A stretch of DNA of 38,988 nt from assembly GCA_013151335.1 (NCBI GenBank), contig JAADIJ010000141.1:1-38988 (forward strand), written 5' to 3'. The notes beneath the pieces are model-generated. The model was not told the DNA's origin, did not search any database, and saw nothing but the letters and a program-made list of their open reading frames with translations. The DNA is from Alphaproteobacteria bacterium (GTDB lineage Bacteria; Pseudomonadota; Alphaproteobacteria; Rhodobacterales; Rhodobacteraceae). A program made the position numbers and the translations under genes. Of the stretch, positions 7,708 through 16,397 are shown one piece after another (position 1 is the stretch's first letter; each line of letters opens with the position of its first letter).

Positions 7708-9624
7708 TCACAAGTCTGGTTTTTCGCCGCCCAAATGACCGCGAATACGTCGGTCGCCGACCCTAATCGTGCGGCCGGATTTGTCAAAGCTTTCGAGCAA
7801 ACTAAGCGCATATTTTCGGCTGGTCCCCAGAATATCGCGAAACTCTGCCGCGCTGATGTCGTGATTATCGGCAAAATGCAGCGCCAGTTTCTCGACCGCT
7901 TGCGCAAAGGCCTCCGCAGTGAAAAACATGTTGGCTGTCACTCTGATAATGGAGTTTTCGCGCTCGAGAAAGGCGATCACGGTTTTGTCGTCAGCACTGA
8001 TTTGGCCTTGCAAAGGGGGTGAAAACGGGGTGGTTCTAAGTGCTGATAACAGCTCTTGTGCCGCTGTTTGCAATCGCTCGTTCAGCGTGGTTTTATGTGA
8101 GTTAAGCGCGAAAATTCCCTCATGAGATTGGAGTGTACCCTTGGCGATTGCCCGCGCGCAAACCGCCGCAAAAAGCGTCGGATCGACCCTGCTCGCCGTT
8201 CGCTGATGCAGCACATCAAGGCCAAGGCCGGGAAGCGAAGGATGCAAGGCGTGGGCCGTAGCCAGCGTAACTTTAACCTTTTCAATCAACGTGTTAAGTT
8301 GCGTTTCGGTCGAAACCCAGACGGCAGAGCCAGCCTCCAGTTCCAGCAGGTCGTCGGTAGCGTTAACCATGATTTGCCGCGTATCTGGCTGCAGATTAAG
8401 CCGAAATCCCACCGCGTCGGCCTCAATCGCGAGACCGCTTCGCTGCGCGATCATCAGCCTTGCCGCAAGCGCAAAATCTGCCGCCAAAACTGCCGCCAAT
8501 TGCCCTGCACGCTCTGCCGAGCGTCGCCCTGATTTTTGCCCCAACGGATCAAGAACGCAGCCCCCGCCAAGCGTGTGCTTGCCTTGTTCGTCGCGCAGAA
8601 TGAACCGATCTTCGGTCAGGGCGTGCATCGGCTCCGACAGATGGATTTGCGCAAAGTCGCTGACCCCCTGCGCCAGTGTTTTTCGCGCGCCAAGCAGCGC
8701 CACCGTTCCCCGCCTTTCGGCGGTGCCGAGATGCAGGCGTACGCGCTGCCCGTGCTGCAAGCCACCCTTGAGTTTGCCCCCGATCAACGCGCTCACCGTG
8801 ATCTGCGCGTCAAACCGATCGGTGGAGCGGTCAAGCTCCGGCGCCACGGCCACGTACCCGCGACAGAGCCGCGAAGGCGCGCCCCCGCTCAGGTTGATCG
8901 CCAGCCGTTCGCCTGCGCGTCCGCTTGCGACATCGCTCCCGTGCTGCTGCAATCCGCGCACCCGAAACCTGCCAATATCAGGCGCGATTGCCAGTTCGTC
9001 GCCGTGGCGAATTTCGCCCGACACGACCGTGCCGGTCACCACCACGCCGCGCCCGTGAACCGAAAAAACCCGATCAATCGGCATGCGAAACAGCCCCTCG
9101 GCGGACTTCGTCTGCCTGCCTTTCAGCCGCGCCGATATCACGGATTTCAACGTGTCAATTCCTGCGCCGGTCGCGTTTGAAACCTCGACAATCGGCGCAT
9201 TTACCAGTCGCGAGCCATCAAGAAATATCTCGATTTCCTCCCTGAGATCGCGCAGCCTCACCGCATCAACTCGGTCGATCTTGGTCACGACAAAAATGAC
9301 ATTCTCCACGCCCAGAGCCGTCAAAATCGCCAGATGCTCCTCGGATTGGGGCATCACACCATCGTCCGCCGCGATCACGAACAGCACCAGATTAAGGCCG
9401 TGAACCCCGGCCACCATGTTGCGAATAAACCGCTCGTGACCGGGAACATCGACCAGCCCAATCGGCGCACCAAACCCAAGATCAAAATGCGCAAATCCCA
9501 GATCAATCGAGATACCGCGCGCTTTTTCGTCCGGCAACTTGTCGGTATCCTGCCCGGTGAGGCGCCGCACCAGCGCGGTTTTGCCGTGGTCGATATGGCC
9601 CGCTGTGCCGATGACGAAAGCCAT
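7708..9624 (-). CDS. selB: Selenocysteine-specific elongation factor SelB
   Basis: A 638-residue GTPase. The EF-Tu-like N-terminal part shows GHIDHGKTALVRRLTG (G1, residues 8-23), DVPGHERFIRNM (G3) and VVTKIDR (G4). Beta-barrel domains follow, then a C-terminal region of winged-helix repeats ending FDKSGRTIRVGDRRIRGHLG, the part that binds the SECIS hairpin. SelB delivers Sec-tRNA-Sec to the ribosome at UGA codons followed by a SECIS element. Length is normal and the frame intact. selB is followed after 8 bases by selC and is divergent from selA, with 70 bases between their starts. Confidence 0.97.
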   Translation of the reverse strand: MAFVIGTAGHIDHGKTALVRRLTGQDTDKLPDEKARGISIDLGFAHFDLGFGAPIGLVDVPGHERFIRNMVAGVHGLNLVLFVIAADDGVMPQSEEHLAILTALGVENVIFVVTKIDRVDAVRLRDLREEIEIFLDGSRLVNAPIVEVSNATGAGIDTLKSVISARLKGRQTKSAEGLFRMPIDRVFSVHGRGVVVTGTVVSGEIRHGDELAIAPDIGRFRVRGLQQHGSDVASGRAGERLAINLSGGAPSRLCRGYVAVAPELDRSTDRFDAQITVSALIGGKLKGGLQHGQRVRLHLGTAERRGTVALLGARKTLAQGVSDFAQIHLSEPMHALTEDRFILRDEQGKHTLGGGCVLDPLGQKSGRRSAERAGQLAAVLAADFALAARLMIAQRSGLAIEADAVGFRLNLQPDTRQIMVNATDDLLELEAGSAVWVSTETQLNTLIEKVKVTLATAHALHPSLPGLGLDVLHQRTASRVDPTLFAAVCARAIAKGTLQSHEGIFALNSHKTTLNERLQTAAQELLSALRTTPFSPPLQGQISADDKTVIAFLERENSIIRVTANMFFTAEAFAQAVEKLALHFADNHDISAAEFRDILGTSRKYALSLLESFDKSGRTIRVGDRRIRGHLGGEKPDL

Positions 9625-9694
9625 GTGCGTTTTCCCGTGTTGCGTCCGCTTTCATAGTGCATAGAGTATCGGCAAAAGACGAGGAAGCCCCCAC
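9625..9694. promoter_or_regulatory. Shared selB/selA divergent promoter region
   Basis: Only 70 bases separate the start codons of selB (minus) and selA (plus), so both promoters must lie here or inside the neighbouring coding ends. I see no strong -35/-10 pair and no convincing palindrome, so no individual element is called. Confidence 0.4.
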
Positions 9695-11109
9695 ATGTCA
9701 TCTTCTCCCAAACCTGCTCGCGCCCAAAACCTTGGCCGCATCCCGTCCGTGGATGTGCTGCTTCGCGACGCCAAATTCACCCCCCTGATCGCTGTATTTG
9801 GCAGAACCGCGACCCGCGATTGCCTACGCGAGGTGCTGGTACAAATGCGATCTGCGCCACAGCCAGAGGTCATGCCCGAGCAGATCGCCGTCGCGGTTGA
9901 GCGTCACTTGCAGGCGATAAACGCTCCAAATCTTCGGCCGGTTTTCAACCTCACCGGCACGATTTTGCACACTAACCTTGGCCGCGCGCCCCTGCCGGAC
10001 GTGGCCGTTCAGGCGATGGTTCGGGCGGCAGGCGCGGTTAATCTGGAATATGATCTTGCCACCGGACAGCGGGGTCAGCGCGACGAGCATGTGGCGGGTT
10101 GGATCAAGCGCCTGACCGGGGCCGAGGCTGCAATCGTGGTTAATAATAACGCTGCTGCCGTGATGATTGCCCTTAATACGCTGGCGTTTGACCAACAGGT
10201 GATTGTGTCGCGCGGCGAGTTGATCGAGATCGGCGGCGCGTTTCGCATGCCCGATATCATGGCTCGCGCGGGGTGTAATCTGTGCGAGACCGGCACGACC
10301 AATCGCACACATATCGGCGATTTTGAGGCAGCGATCGGTGCTAAGACCGCCATGTTGCTCAAGGTCCATACCAGCAATTATCAGATCAAAGGCTTCACCA
10401 AATCCGTGCCCGAGGGCGACTTGGCGCATCTGGCCCACACCCATGATTTGCCGTTTGTGGTTGACCTTGGCAGCGGTGCGCTGATTGATCTGACGCCCTA
10501 CGGACTGCCGCGCGAAACCACGGTGCGCGAGACCTTGCAAGCGGGCGCTGATCTGGTGACATTTTCGGGCGACAAGCTGCTTGGCGGCCCACAAGCGGGC
10601 ATTATTGCCGGGCGCGCCGACCTGATTGACAAGATTGCCAAGAACCCGATGAAACGGGCGATACGGCTTGATAAAATCACCCTCGCAGCCCTTGAGGCCG
10701 TCCTGTCGCTTTACGCACATCCCGAAAAACTGGCCGAGAATTTGCCGACTTTGGGCCTACTCAGCCGGGCGGCAACGGACATCAAACAACAGGCCGAGCG
10801 GCTCGCGCCTTTGGTTGCGCATGCCCTTAAACCCTTAAAAACATAGCGACCGTGGAGGTTGTCACCTGTCAAAGCCAGATCGGCAGTGGTTCGTTGCCGG
10901 TGGATTTGCTGGCCAGTTTCGCGCTGTGTTTGCGGCCCAAAAACCACACCGATCAAGCCTTGCGTGCCTTGGCGACCAGCTTGCGCACCTTGCCGCAGCC
11001 GGTGATCGGGCGGGTGCAAAACGGCGCACTCCTGCTTGATCTGCGTGCTCTCACCGAGGAGGCGAGCTTTTTGAACCAGCTTGGCGCGCTAGATCACGAC
11101 AAAGATTGA
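9695..11109 (+). pseudogene. selA: selA, L-seryl-tRNA(Sec) selenium transferase, with a one-base frameshift
   Basis: SelA uses PLP to convert Ser-tRNA-Sec to Sec-tRNA-Sec with selenophosphate. The first frame (9695-10846) has the N-terminal domain ([11 protein letters not shown]), the core ([18 protein letters not shown]) and the PLP lysine in [15 protein letters not shown]. It then hits TAG at 10844 before the C-terminal domain. That domain continues in another frame: EVVTCQSQIGSGSLPVDLLA, then VIGRVQNGALLLDLR, ending at 11109. Adding one A to the run at 10837-10841 (five A) would restore a smooth reading through [13 protein letters not shown]. Both halves are highly conserved in sequence, so the gene is recently broken, misread, or rescued by frameshifting. 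selD follows after 95 bases. Confidence 0.93.
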
Positions 11110-11204
11110 ACCGGCCCGCGATTTTCGGTGGTAAGCCCAAAACAAACACCCTAAAACCGCCCAAGCACCATCCCCGGAAACCCCGCATCAAGAAAGGAGC
11201 AAAC

Positions 11205-12254
11205 ATGGACCAGATCCGCTTGACCGCACTCGCCCACGGCGGTGGTTGAGGCTGCAAGATTGCTCCAGCGTTGCTGGAAAAGATCCTCAGCTCTGTCCCC
11301 GCGCAGATCTTTGACCCCGCCATGTTGGTTGGGCTAGAGACCAAAGACGACGCAATTGTCTATCGTATCGACGACGACAAAGCCGTTGTTGCGACCACTG
11401 ATTTCTTCATGCCGGTGGTGGACGACCCCCATGATTTCGGCGCGATTGCGGCGGCGAATGCGCTGTCTGATGTTTACGCCGTCGGAGGTTCGCCGATTTT
11501 CGCGCTTGCGATTGCAGGCATGCCGACCGGCAAACTTTCGCCCGAGATTATCGGCCAAATTCTGGCTGGCGGCGCGCATATGGCGGCAAAAGCGGGCATC
11601 ATCGTTGGCGGAGGCCACTCGATTGACAGCCCCGAGCCGATCTATGGTCTGGCCGTTGTCGGCCTTGTTCACCCCGACCACATCAAACGAAACTCGGCCG
11701 CCAAAGAAGGTGACGTACTGATTTTGGGCAAGGCACTTGGTGTCGGAATTCTCAGCAGTGCGTTCAAGCAAGGCAAGCTCTCGCCCAGAGATTACGCCGA
11801 GATGCTGGCTACGACCACGCAACTGAATTCCATCGGTGCCGATCTTGGTAAAATCGCTGCGGTCCATGCCATGACCGACGTGACCGGGTTCAGTCTACTT
11901 GGTCATCTGACCGAAATTTGCCAAGGCTCGGGCGTTGCCGCCAGCCTTGATCTTGCGGCAATTCCGCTGCTGCCGTCGTCCCTGCCATTTGCGCGCGCGG
12001 GCAATAACACTGGCGCTGGCACGCGAAATCGCGAGACCTACGGGCCCGACGTGACCTTGCCCGAGCTGCCCGACTGGCACCGCAATCTGCTGTTTGATCC
12101 CCAAACCTCCGGCGGCTTGCTGGTCTCTGTGGCCGCAGACGAGGCGGCGCGGGTTTTGTCCATGTTCCATGAGCAGGGTTACGCGCGTGCGGCCATCATC
12201 GGGCATATGGCAAAGGGCGCGCCCGCGATTGATGTGGTTGATAATCATGGCTGA
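11205..12254 (+). CDS. selD: Selenide, water dikinase SelD, a selenoprotein (UGA = Sec at codon 15)
   Basis: SelD makes selenophosphate from selenide and ATP, the selenium donor for SelA and SelU. The true start is ATG at 11205, with an AAGGAG ribosome site at 11194-11199. The frame reads MDQIRLTALAHGGG, then TGA at 11247-11249, then GCKIAPALLEKILSS. The GGG-(Cys/Sec)-GCK motif is the active-site loop of SelD, so the UGA is Sec. Downstream are VDDPHDFGAIAAANALSDVY and GGHSIDSPEPIYGL, and the PurM-like C-terminal half ends at 12254. With Sec the protein has 349 residues, normal for the family. A caller that stops at TGA would start it late, at 11271, and lose the active site. It lies between selA and selU in one direction. 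Confidence 0.96.
11248..11288 (+). promoter_or_regulatory. Bacterial SECIS-like hairpin of selD
   Basis: Directly at the Sec codon, GAGG (11248-11251) can pair with CCTC (11285-11288). Inside, CCAGC (11265-11269) pairs perfectly with GCTGG (11273-11277) around a GTT loop. A stem with a small G/U-containing apical loop about 16-22 bases after UGA is what SelB recognises in bacteria. The hairpin lies within coding sequence, as expected. Confidence 0.75.
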
Positions 12255-12308
12255 CAAACTTGGCCTTTTCGCGCTGATCGCGCCAATTATGTCAGTATAA
12301 ACAACGCT

Positions 12309-13361
12309 ATGGCCATTGAACTCACCAGTCTTGCCGACCTGAACACTCTGCCGTTTGACCAGATCATCGACGTGCGCAGCCCTGCCGAATACGCGCTCGA
12401 CCATATCCCCGGCGCGATCAATCTGCCGGTTTTGAGCGATGAGGAGCGCGCGCGCGTCGGCACCATCTACGTTCAAGACAGCCGCTTTCGTGCCCGAAAA
12501 CTCGGCGCAGCACTGGTGGCGCGAAATGCCGCGATCCATCTGGAGGGCGCTCTTTCTGACAAAGACGGCTCCTATCGCCCGCTGGTATATTGCTGGCGCG
12601 GGGGCCAACGTTCAGGCTCGTTTGCGGGGATATTGGCGCAGATCGGCTGGCGCGTCGATCTTGTGGCGGGGGGCTATCGCAGCTATCGCCGTTTGGTCGC
12701 CGAATGTCTTTACGAGACCGAATTCCCGGCCCCTGTGGTTGTTCTTGGCGGCAATACCGGCACTGCCAAGACCGACATTCTGCATAAAATTGCTGCTCTT
12801 GGCGGGCAGATCATCGACCTTGAAGGGTTGGCTAACCATCGCGGCTCGCTGTTTGGCGCGCGGGAGGGCGGGCAGCCCTCGCAAAAGGCGTTTGAGGGCG
12901 CGTTGGCGCAGAAAATCACCGCCCTTGATCCCGCGCGTCCGGTCCTGCTTGAGGCTGAATCAAGCAAGGTCGGTGATCTCTTTGTGCCGCCGAGCCTGTG
13001 GAAAGCCATGCAAGCCGCCCCGCGCCTGACGCTGGACGTTCCCGTCGATGAGCGCGCACGCTATCTGGTGCGCGCCTATAGTGATCTGATCGTGGATACT
13101 GATAATTTAGTCAATATAATCAATAAATTACGTCATCTTCATTCGGCAGACCAAATTGAACTCTGGCTCGATCTTGCCGCCAATAAGGCGTTTGAAGCCT
13201 TGGCCAAAGGCTTGATGGGGCAGCATTACGACCCACGATATACCAAGCAATCCGGCCCACATATAGGCCGCGCAGGCCGGGTTTTATCGCTAGACGACCT
13301 GTCAGAAACCGGCCTTGATCTGGCCGCTGCGCGTCTGATGGAGTTTGCCCAAAACCTCTGA
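12309..13361 (+). CDS. mnmH: tRNA 2-selenouridine synthase SelU/MnmH
   Basis: A 350-residue protein with an N-terminal rhodanese domain (FDQIIDVRSPAEYALDHIPG). Its catalytic Cys is in VYCWRGGQRSGSF, at about residue 97. A C-terminal P-loop domain follows. It replaces sulfur with selenium in 2-thiouridine at the tRNA wobble position, via geranylation, using selenophosphate from SelD. The Walker A motif reads GGNTGTAKTDIL, with Ala where many relatives have the last Gly of GxGK[T]. The gene follows selD by 54 bases and ends 11 bases before the convergent selO. It gives the cell a second use of selenophosphate that does not need SelA. Confidence 0.95.
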   Translation: MAIELTSLADLNTLPFDQIIDVRSPAEYALDHIPGAINLPVLSDEERARVGTIYVQDSRFRARKLGAALVARNAAIHLEGALSDKDGSYRPLVYCWRGGQRSGSFAGILAQIGWRVDLVAGGYRSYRRLVAECLYETEFPAPVVVLGGNTGTAKTDILHKIAALGGQIIDLEGLANHRGSLFGAREGGQPSQKAFEGALAQKITALDPARPVLLEAESSKVGDLFVPPSLWKAMQAAPRLTLDVPVDERARYLVRAYSDLIVDTDNLVNIINKLRHLHSADQIELWLDLAANKAFEALAKGLMGQHYDPRYTKQSGPHIGRAGRVLSLDDLSETGLDLAAARLMEFAQNL

Positions 13362-13372
13362 GGCCCCGCGCA

Positions 13373-14833
13373 TCACGTGCCGCAATATGTCTCGCGGACC
13401 ACCTCGTCCTCGCGCGGCGCGTTTTCGTATTCGTCAAATTCTGTTTGCTCCTCAAACGGTTTTGCCACCACTTTCAGCAGGGTTTCAAACAGCGTGAAAT
13501 CTCCATCATTGGCCGCATCTATCGCCTGCTCAACCCGATGGTTGCGCGCGATATAGATCGGGTTTGCCGAGGCCATCCGCGTGCGGACCTCTGCCGGATC
13601 ATCCTGCTTCAGTCGGTTTTTCCACCGCGTGAGCCAATGCTCAAACGCCGAGCTATTGCCAAAAACCACGCGAAGCTCCGATAGGTCGTCTTGTTGCCAA
13701 CCCTTTGTTAACAAGCGAAAACATTGGGTGAAATCGGCCCCAACCTCCTGCATTTCCGCCATCAGCGACTGGATCAAGGCACCATCATGCGACCCGAACT
13801 GACCCAGTCCGAGCTTGCGCGCGAACCGGGTTTCATAGGCCGCTTGAAACTGATCAGAAAACCCATCAAGCACCTGCTGCGCGGCCTCGGCAGCCTGTTT
13901 TGGATCAGAGCCGATCAGCGGCAACAGCGATTGCGCAAGCTGCGCCAAATTCCAATGCGCCATCGCCGGTTGGTTGGCCCATGCATAGCGCCCCTGTTGG
14001 TCTATCGAGCTGAAAACCGTCGCCGGATGATAGGCGTCCATGAACGCACATGGCCCATAGTCGATGGTCTCGCCCGAAATCGACATATTATCGGTGTTCA
14101 TCACCCCGTGAATAAACCCCATTTGCATCCAGCTCGCGACCAAATCCGCCTGCCGCTCCATCACCGTTTTCAACAGCGAAAGCGCCGGATTTTCGGCCTC
14201 CATCGCCTCGGGACAATGCCGCGCCAGCACAAAATTCAGTAATAATTTCAATGCCTCTCTGTCTTTTTGGCCATAAAAATACTGAAATGTGCCGACCCTG
14301 ATATGGCTTTGTGCGATCCGGGCCAGAACCGCGCTGGGCAGCGGTTTTTCACGCATAATTTGCTCACCTGTGGCGATCACGGCCAGCGCGCGGGTGGTTG
14401 GAATTCCAAGCCCGAACATGGCTTCGCTGACCAGATACTCGCGCAAAACCGCCCCAAGAGTGGCCTTGCCATCGCCGCCACGGGAATATTGTGTCGGGCC
14501 TGAGCCTTTTAAATGGAGGTCAAAAACTACACCACTAGGAGCCATAATTTCCCCCAACAACATTGCCCGCCCATCCCCAAGCCGGGGTGCCCAGCTGCCA
14601 AACTGATGCCCCGCATAAACCATCGCCACCGGCGTCAGACCACGCGGAAAATCCGCGCCCGCGAGCAGGCCAATACCGGCAGGGCTGGTCAGTTCGGGTA
14701 ACGAGAAGCCAAGGCGCTCGGCGAGCGGTCCGTTCAGTTTTATCAGGCTGGCTTCGGGCGGAGTTGCTGGCTGAACGGGCGCATAAAACCTTTCAGGAAG
14801 CTCGGCGTAACTGTTGGTTAACTCAATCGGCAA
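13373..14833 (-). CDS. selO: SelO/YdiU protein adenylyltransferase (pseudokinase fold)
   Basis: A 486-residue SelO family protein. Typical stretches are YAGHQFGSWAPRLGDGRAML and DLHLKGSGPTQYSRGGDGKA (nucleotide-binding region), GFIHGVMNTDNMSISGETID (catalytic-loop equivalent with the metal-binding DFG-like DYGP following) and IYIARNHRVEQAI. The family attaches AMP to Ser/Thr/Tyr of redox-related proteins. In animals the antepenultimate residue is Sec; here the C-terminus is RETYCGT, with Cys in that position, so no UGA is used. Length is full and the frame intact. It converges with selU. Presence beside the sel genes fits its name, though its activity does not need selenium. Confidence 0.95.
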   Translation of the reverse strand: MPIELTNSYAELPERFYAPVQPATPPEASLIKLNGPLAERLGFSLPELTSPAGIGLLAGADFPRGLTPVAMVYAGHQFGSWAPRLGDGRAMLLGEIMAPSGVVFDLHLKGSGPTQYSRGGDGKATLGAVLREYLVSEAMFGLGIPTTRALAVIATGEQIMREKPLPSAVLARIAQSHIRVGTFQYFYGQKDREALKLLLNFVLARHCPEAMEAENPALSLLKTVMERQADLVASWMQMGFIHGVMNTDNMSISGETIDYGPCAFMDAYHPATVFSSIDQQGRYAWANQPAMAHWNLAQLAQSLLPLIGSDPKQAAEAAQQVLDGFSDQFQAAYETRFARKLGLGQFGSHDGALIQSLMAEMQEVGADFTQCFRLLTKGWQQDDLSELRVVFGNSSAFEHWLTRWKNRLKQDDPAEVRTRMASANPIYIARNHRVEQAIDAANDGDFTLFETLLKVVAKPFEEQTEFDEYENAPREDEVVRETYCGT

Positions 14834-14891
14834 GGGCCGCTCCTATCATGGCTAAGCAATTAACCTAAGGACGAGGCCGCGCGATTTCCAG

Positions 14892-16127
14892 TCATGCAAA
14901 CCGATCCGGGTCAAGCGCGCTGATATCCATATTGACCTTTTTCCCGAGCACAATATCAGCGGCCATGCGTCCAAGACGCGGCCCGATTGTGATGCCCAGA
15001 TGTTGCGATCCATAGGCGCAAATCACGTTTGGCGCGGTTTTTATCGGCCCGAGATGCGGCAGGCTGTCGGGGGTCGAGGGGCGGTGACCCATCCAAGTTT
15101 CCTCTGATTGCCAGGTAAGGTCAGGGTAAACCTCGCGAATTCGTTTTTTCAACAGCCTGATCGGCGCGTCTGAGGCTGGGGCATTAAGACCTGCAAACTC
15201 GACAATCCCGGCGCAACGCAGCCCGTCTCGCATGGGGGTGACCACGAATTTTGCGTCCGTCACCATGAACGGGCATGACGGCATATAGCTGGGATTTTTC
15301 AAGAATAGATGATAGCCCCGCTCGCTTTCCAGAAACGGGCGCTGGCCCAATTTGCGGGCCAAACTGGCCGACCAAGCCCCCGCCGCCAGCACGATTTTAT
15401 CGGCCTGAAGCACTTGACCATCGTGCAGCTTGACCGAGTTTCCCTCAATGGCTGCGACCTCGCCTGACACAAACTTTCCACCGGATTGAACAAAGAAATC
15501 CGCCAAAGCCGCCACATAATCGGCGGGCGAACTTAGCCAGCCATGGTCGGTAAATCTGGTCGCGTATTGGTATCGCTCACTTAGTTTAGGGTCGAGTTTT
15601 GTTAGGGTCGCGCGATCCAGTTCTTCATAATCAAAGCCGAGCTTGCGGCGCATTTGAGTGCTTAAGCTGTCATGCTCAAACGCGGATTTATCGCGATAGT
15701 AAAACATGTAATCGCCTGTTTTAATATAATTTTCTGCTGGAGTTCCCGCAGCCAACGCCAGATGTTGATCGACGCTATCGCCGGTCAGAACCGCAAGGGT
15801 TTGGCTGATGGCTGCCATCCGTTGAGGCCGCGAATTTTTCAAAAACGGCACCAGCCAAGGCAGTAGGCGCGGCAGATAGCGCCACCGCAAAAATAACGGC
15901 GCGTCACTGCTCAGCAGCATTTTTGGTACTTTGCCAAGCAGTCCCGGTTCAGCGGTGGGAACCACCGCGCAGCGCGCCAAAAGACCTGCGTTTCCGTAGG
16001 AGGCCTGCTCGGGTGCGCCCGGCTCTATCCGGTCAACCAAGGTCACCGCAACTCCCGCCCGTCGCAACCATTCGGCAGTTGCAACGCCGGTAATTCCGGC
16101 TCCGATAACTATAACCGACTGCACCAT
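14892..16127 (-). CDS. FAD-dependent D-amino-acid dehydrogenase-like oxidoreductase (DadA type)
   Basis: A 411-residue DAO-fold flavoprotein. The N-terminal Rossmann motif is VIGAGITGVATAEWLRRAG (residues 6-24), followed by the conserved QASYGNAGLLA. C-terminal DAO signatures are GMRPSTPDSLP-like (seen as GHRPSTPDSLPHLGP) and AYGSQHLGITIGPRLGRMAA. Such enzymes oxidise D-amino acids or other secondary amines and pass electrons to the respiratory chain. The substrate cannot be decided: DadA homologues and hydroxyproline or glycine oxidase relatives share these motifs. It is divergent from meaB and separated from selO by 58 bases. Confidence 0.85.
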   Translation of the reverse strand: MVQSVIVIGAGITGVATAEWLRRAGVAVTLVDRIEPGAPEQASYGNAGLLARCAVVPTAEPGLLGKVPKMLLSSDAPLFLRWRYLPRLLPWLVPFLKNSRPQRMAAISQTLAVLTGDSVDQHLALAAGTPAENYIKTGDYMFYYRDKSAFEHDSLSTQMRRKLGFDYEELDRATLTKLDPKLSERYQYATRFTDHGWLSSPADYVAALADFFVQSGGKFVSGEVAAIEGNSVKLHDGQVLQADKIVLAAGAWSASLARKLGQRPFLESERGYHLFLKNPSYMPSCPFMVTDAKFVVTPMRDGLRCAGIVEFAGLNAPASDAPIRLLKKRIREVYPDLTWQSEETWMGHRPSTPDSLPHLGPIKTAPNVICAYGSQHLGITIGPRLGRMAADIVLGKKVNMDISALDPDRFA

Positions 16128-16203
16128 TTCGTTTCTCTTCAGTGTCTAGTTCATGGGTCCAAGTAATAACCGCGCGCGCGCGATTGCAATCAAATTCTCC
16201 GGA

Positions 16204-16219
16204 TTTTTTGATCAAAAAA
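16204..16219. promoter_or_regulatory. Perfect palindrome TTTTTTGATCAAAAAA upstream of meaB
   Basis: A 16-base perfect palindrome, flanked by CGG and CCG that can extend the pairing past one unpaired A, lies in the roughly 270-base region between the divergent dadA-like and meaB genes. It could be an operator or a terminator-like hairpin for either strand. Nothing more can be said from the sequence. Confidence 0.35.
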
Positions 16220-16397
16220 CCGACCACGAGGGATATGGCGGCGTTAACCTCGATCCGTGAGCGTTAATCTATTTGAAATCAACGGCACGGCACCACATCT
16301 GGCTTTTAGGATTGCAGGCTGGACAAGGCGCTCGATTTACGGGCACAAATGGGGTGAAACACTGCAACGTGCTGATCTAAAAGGCGATAAATCACCC

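Noticed and set aside
9824-10720. 298-codon frame opposite selA
   Set aside because: Antisense shadow; selA motifs including the PLP lysine are on the other strand.
10837-10843. Classic -1 slippery heptamer in selA
   Set aside because: The run is five A followed by C, and the zero frame reads TTA AAA ACA, so the X-XXY-YYZ pattern is not met. Simple base loss is more likely, though recoding cannot be excluded.
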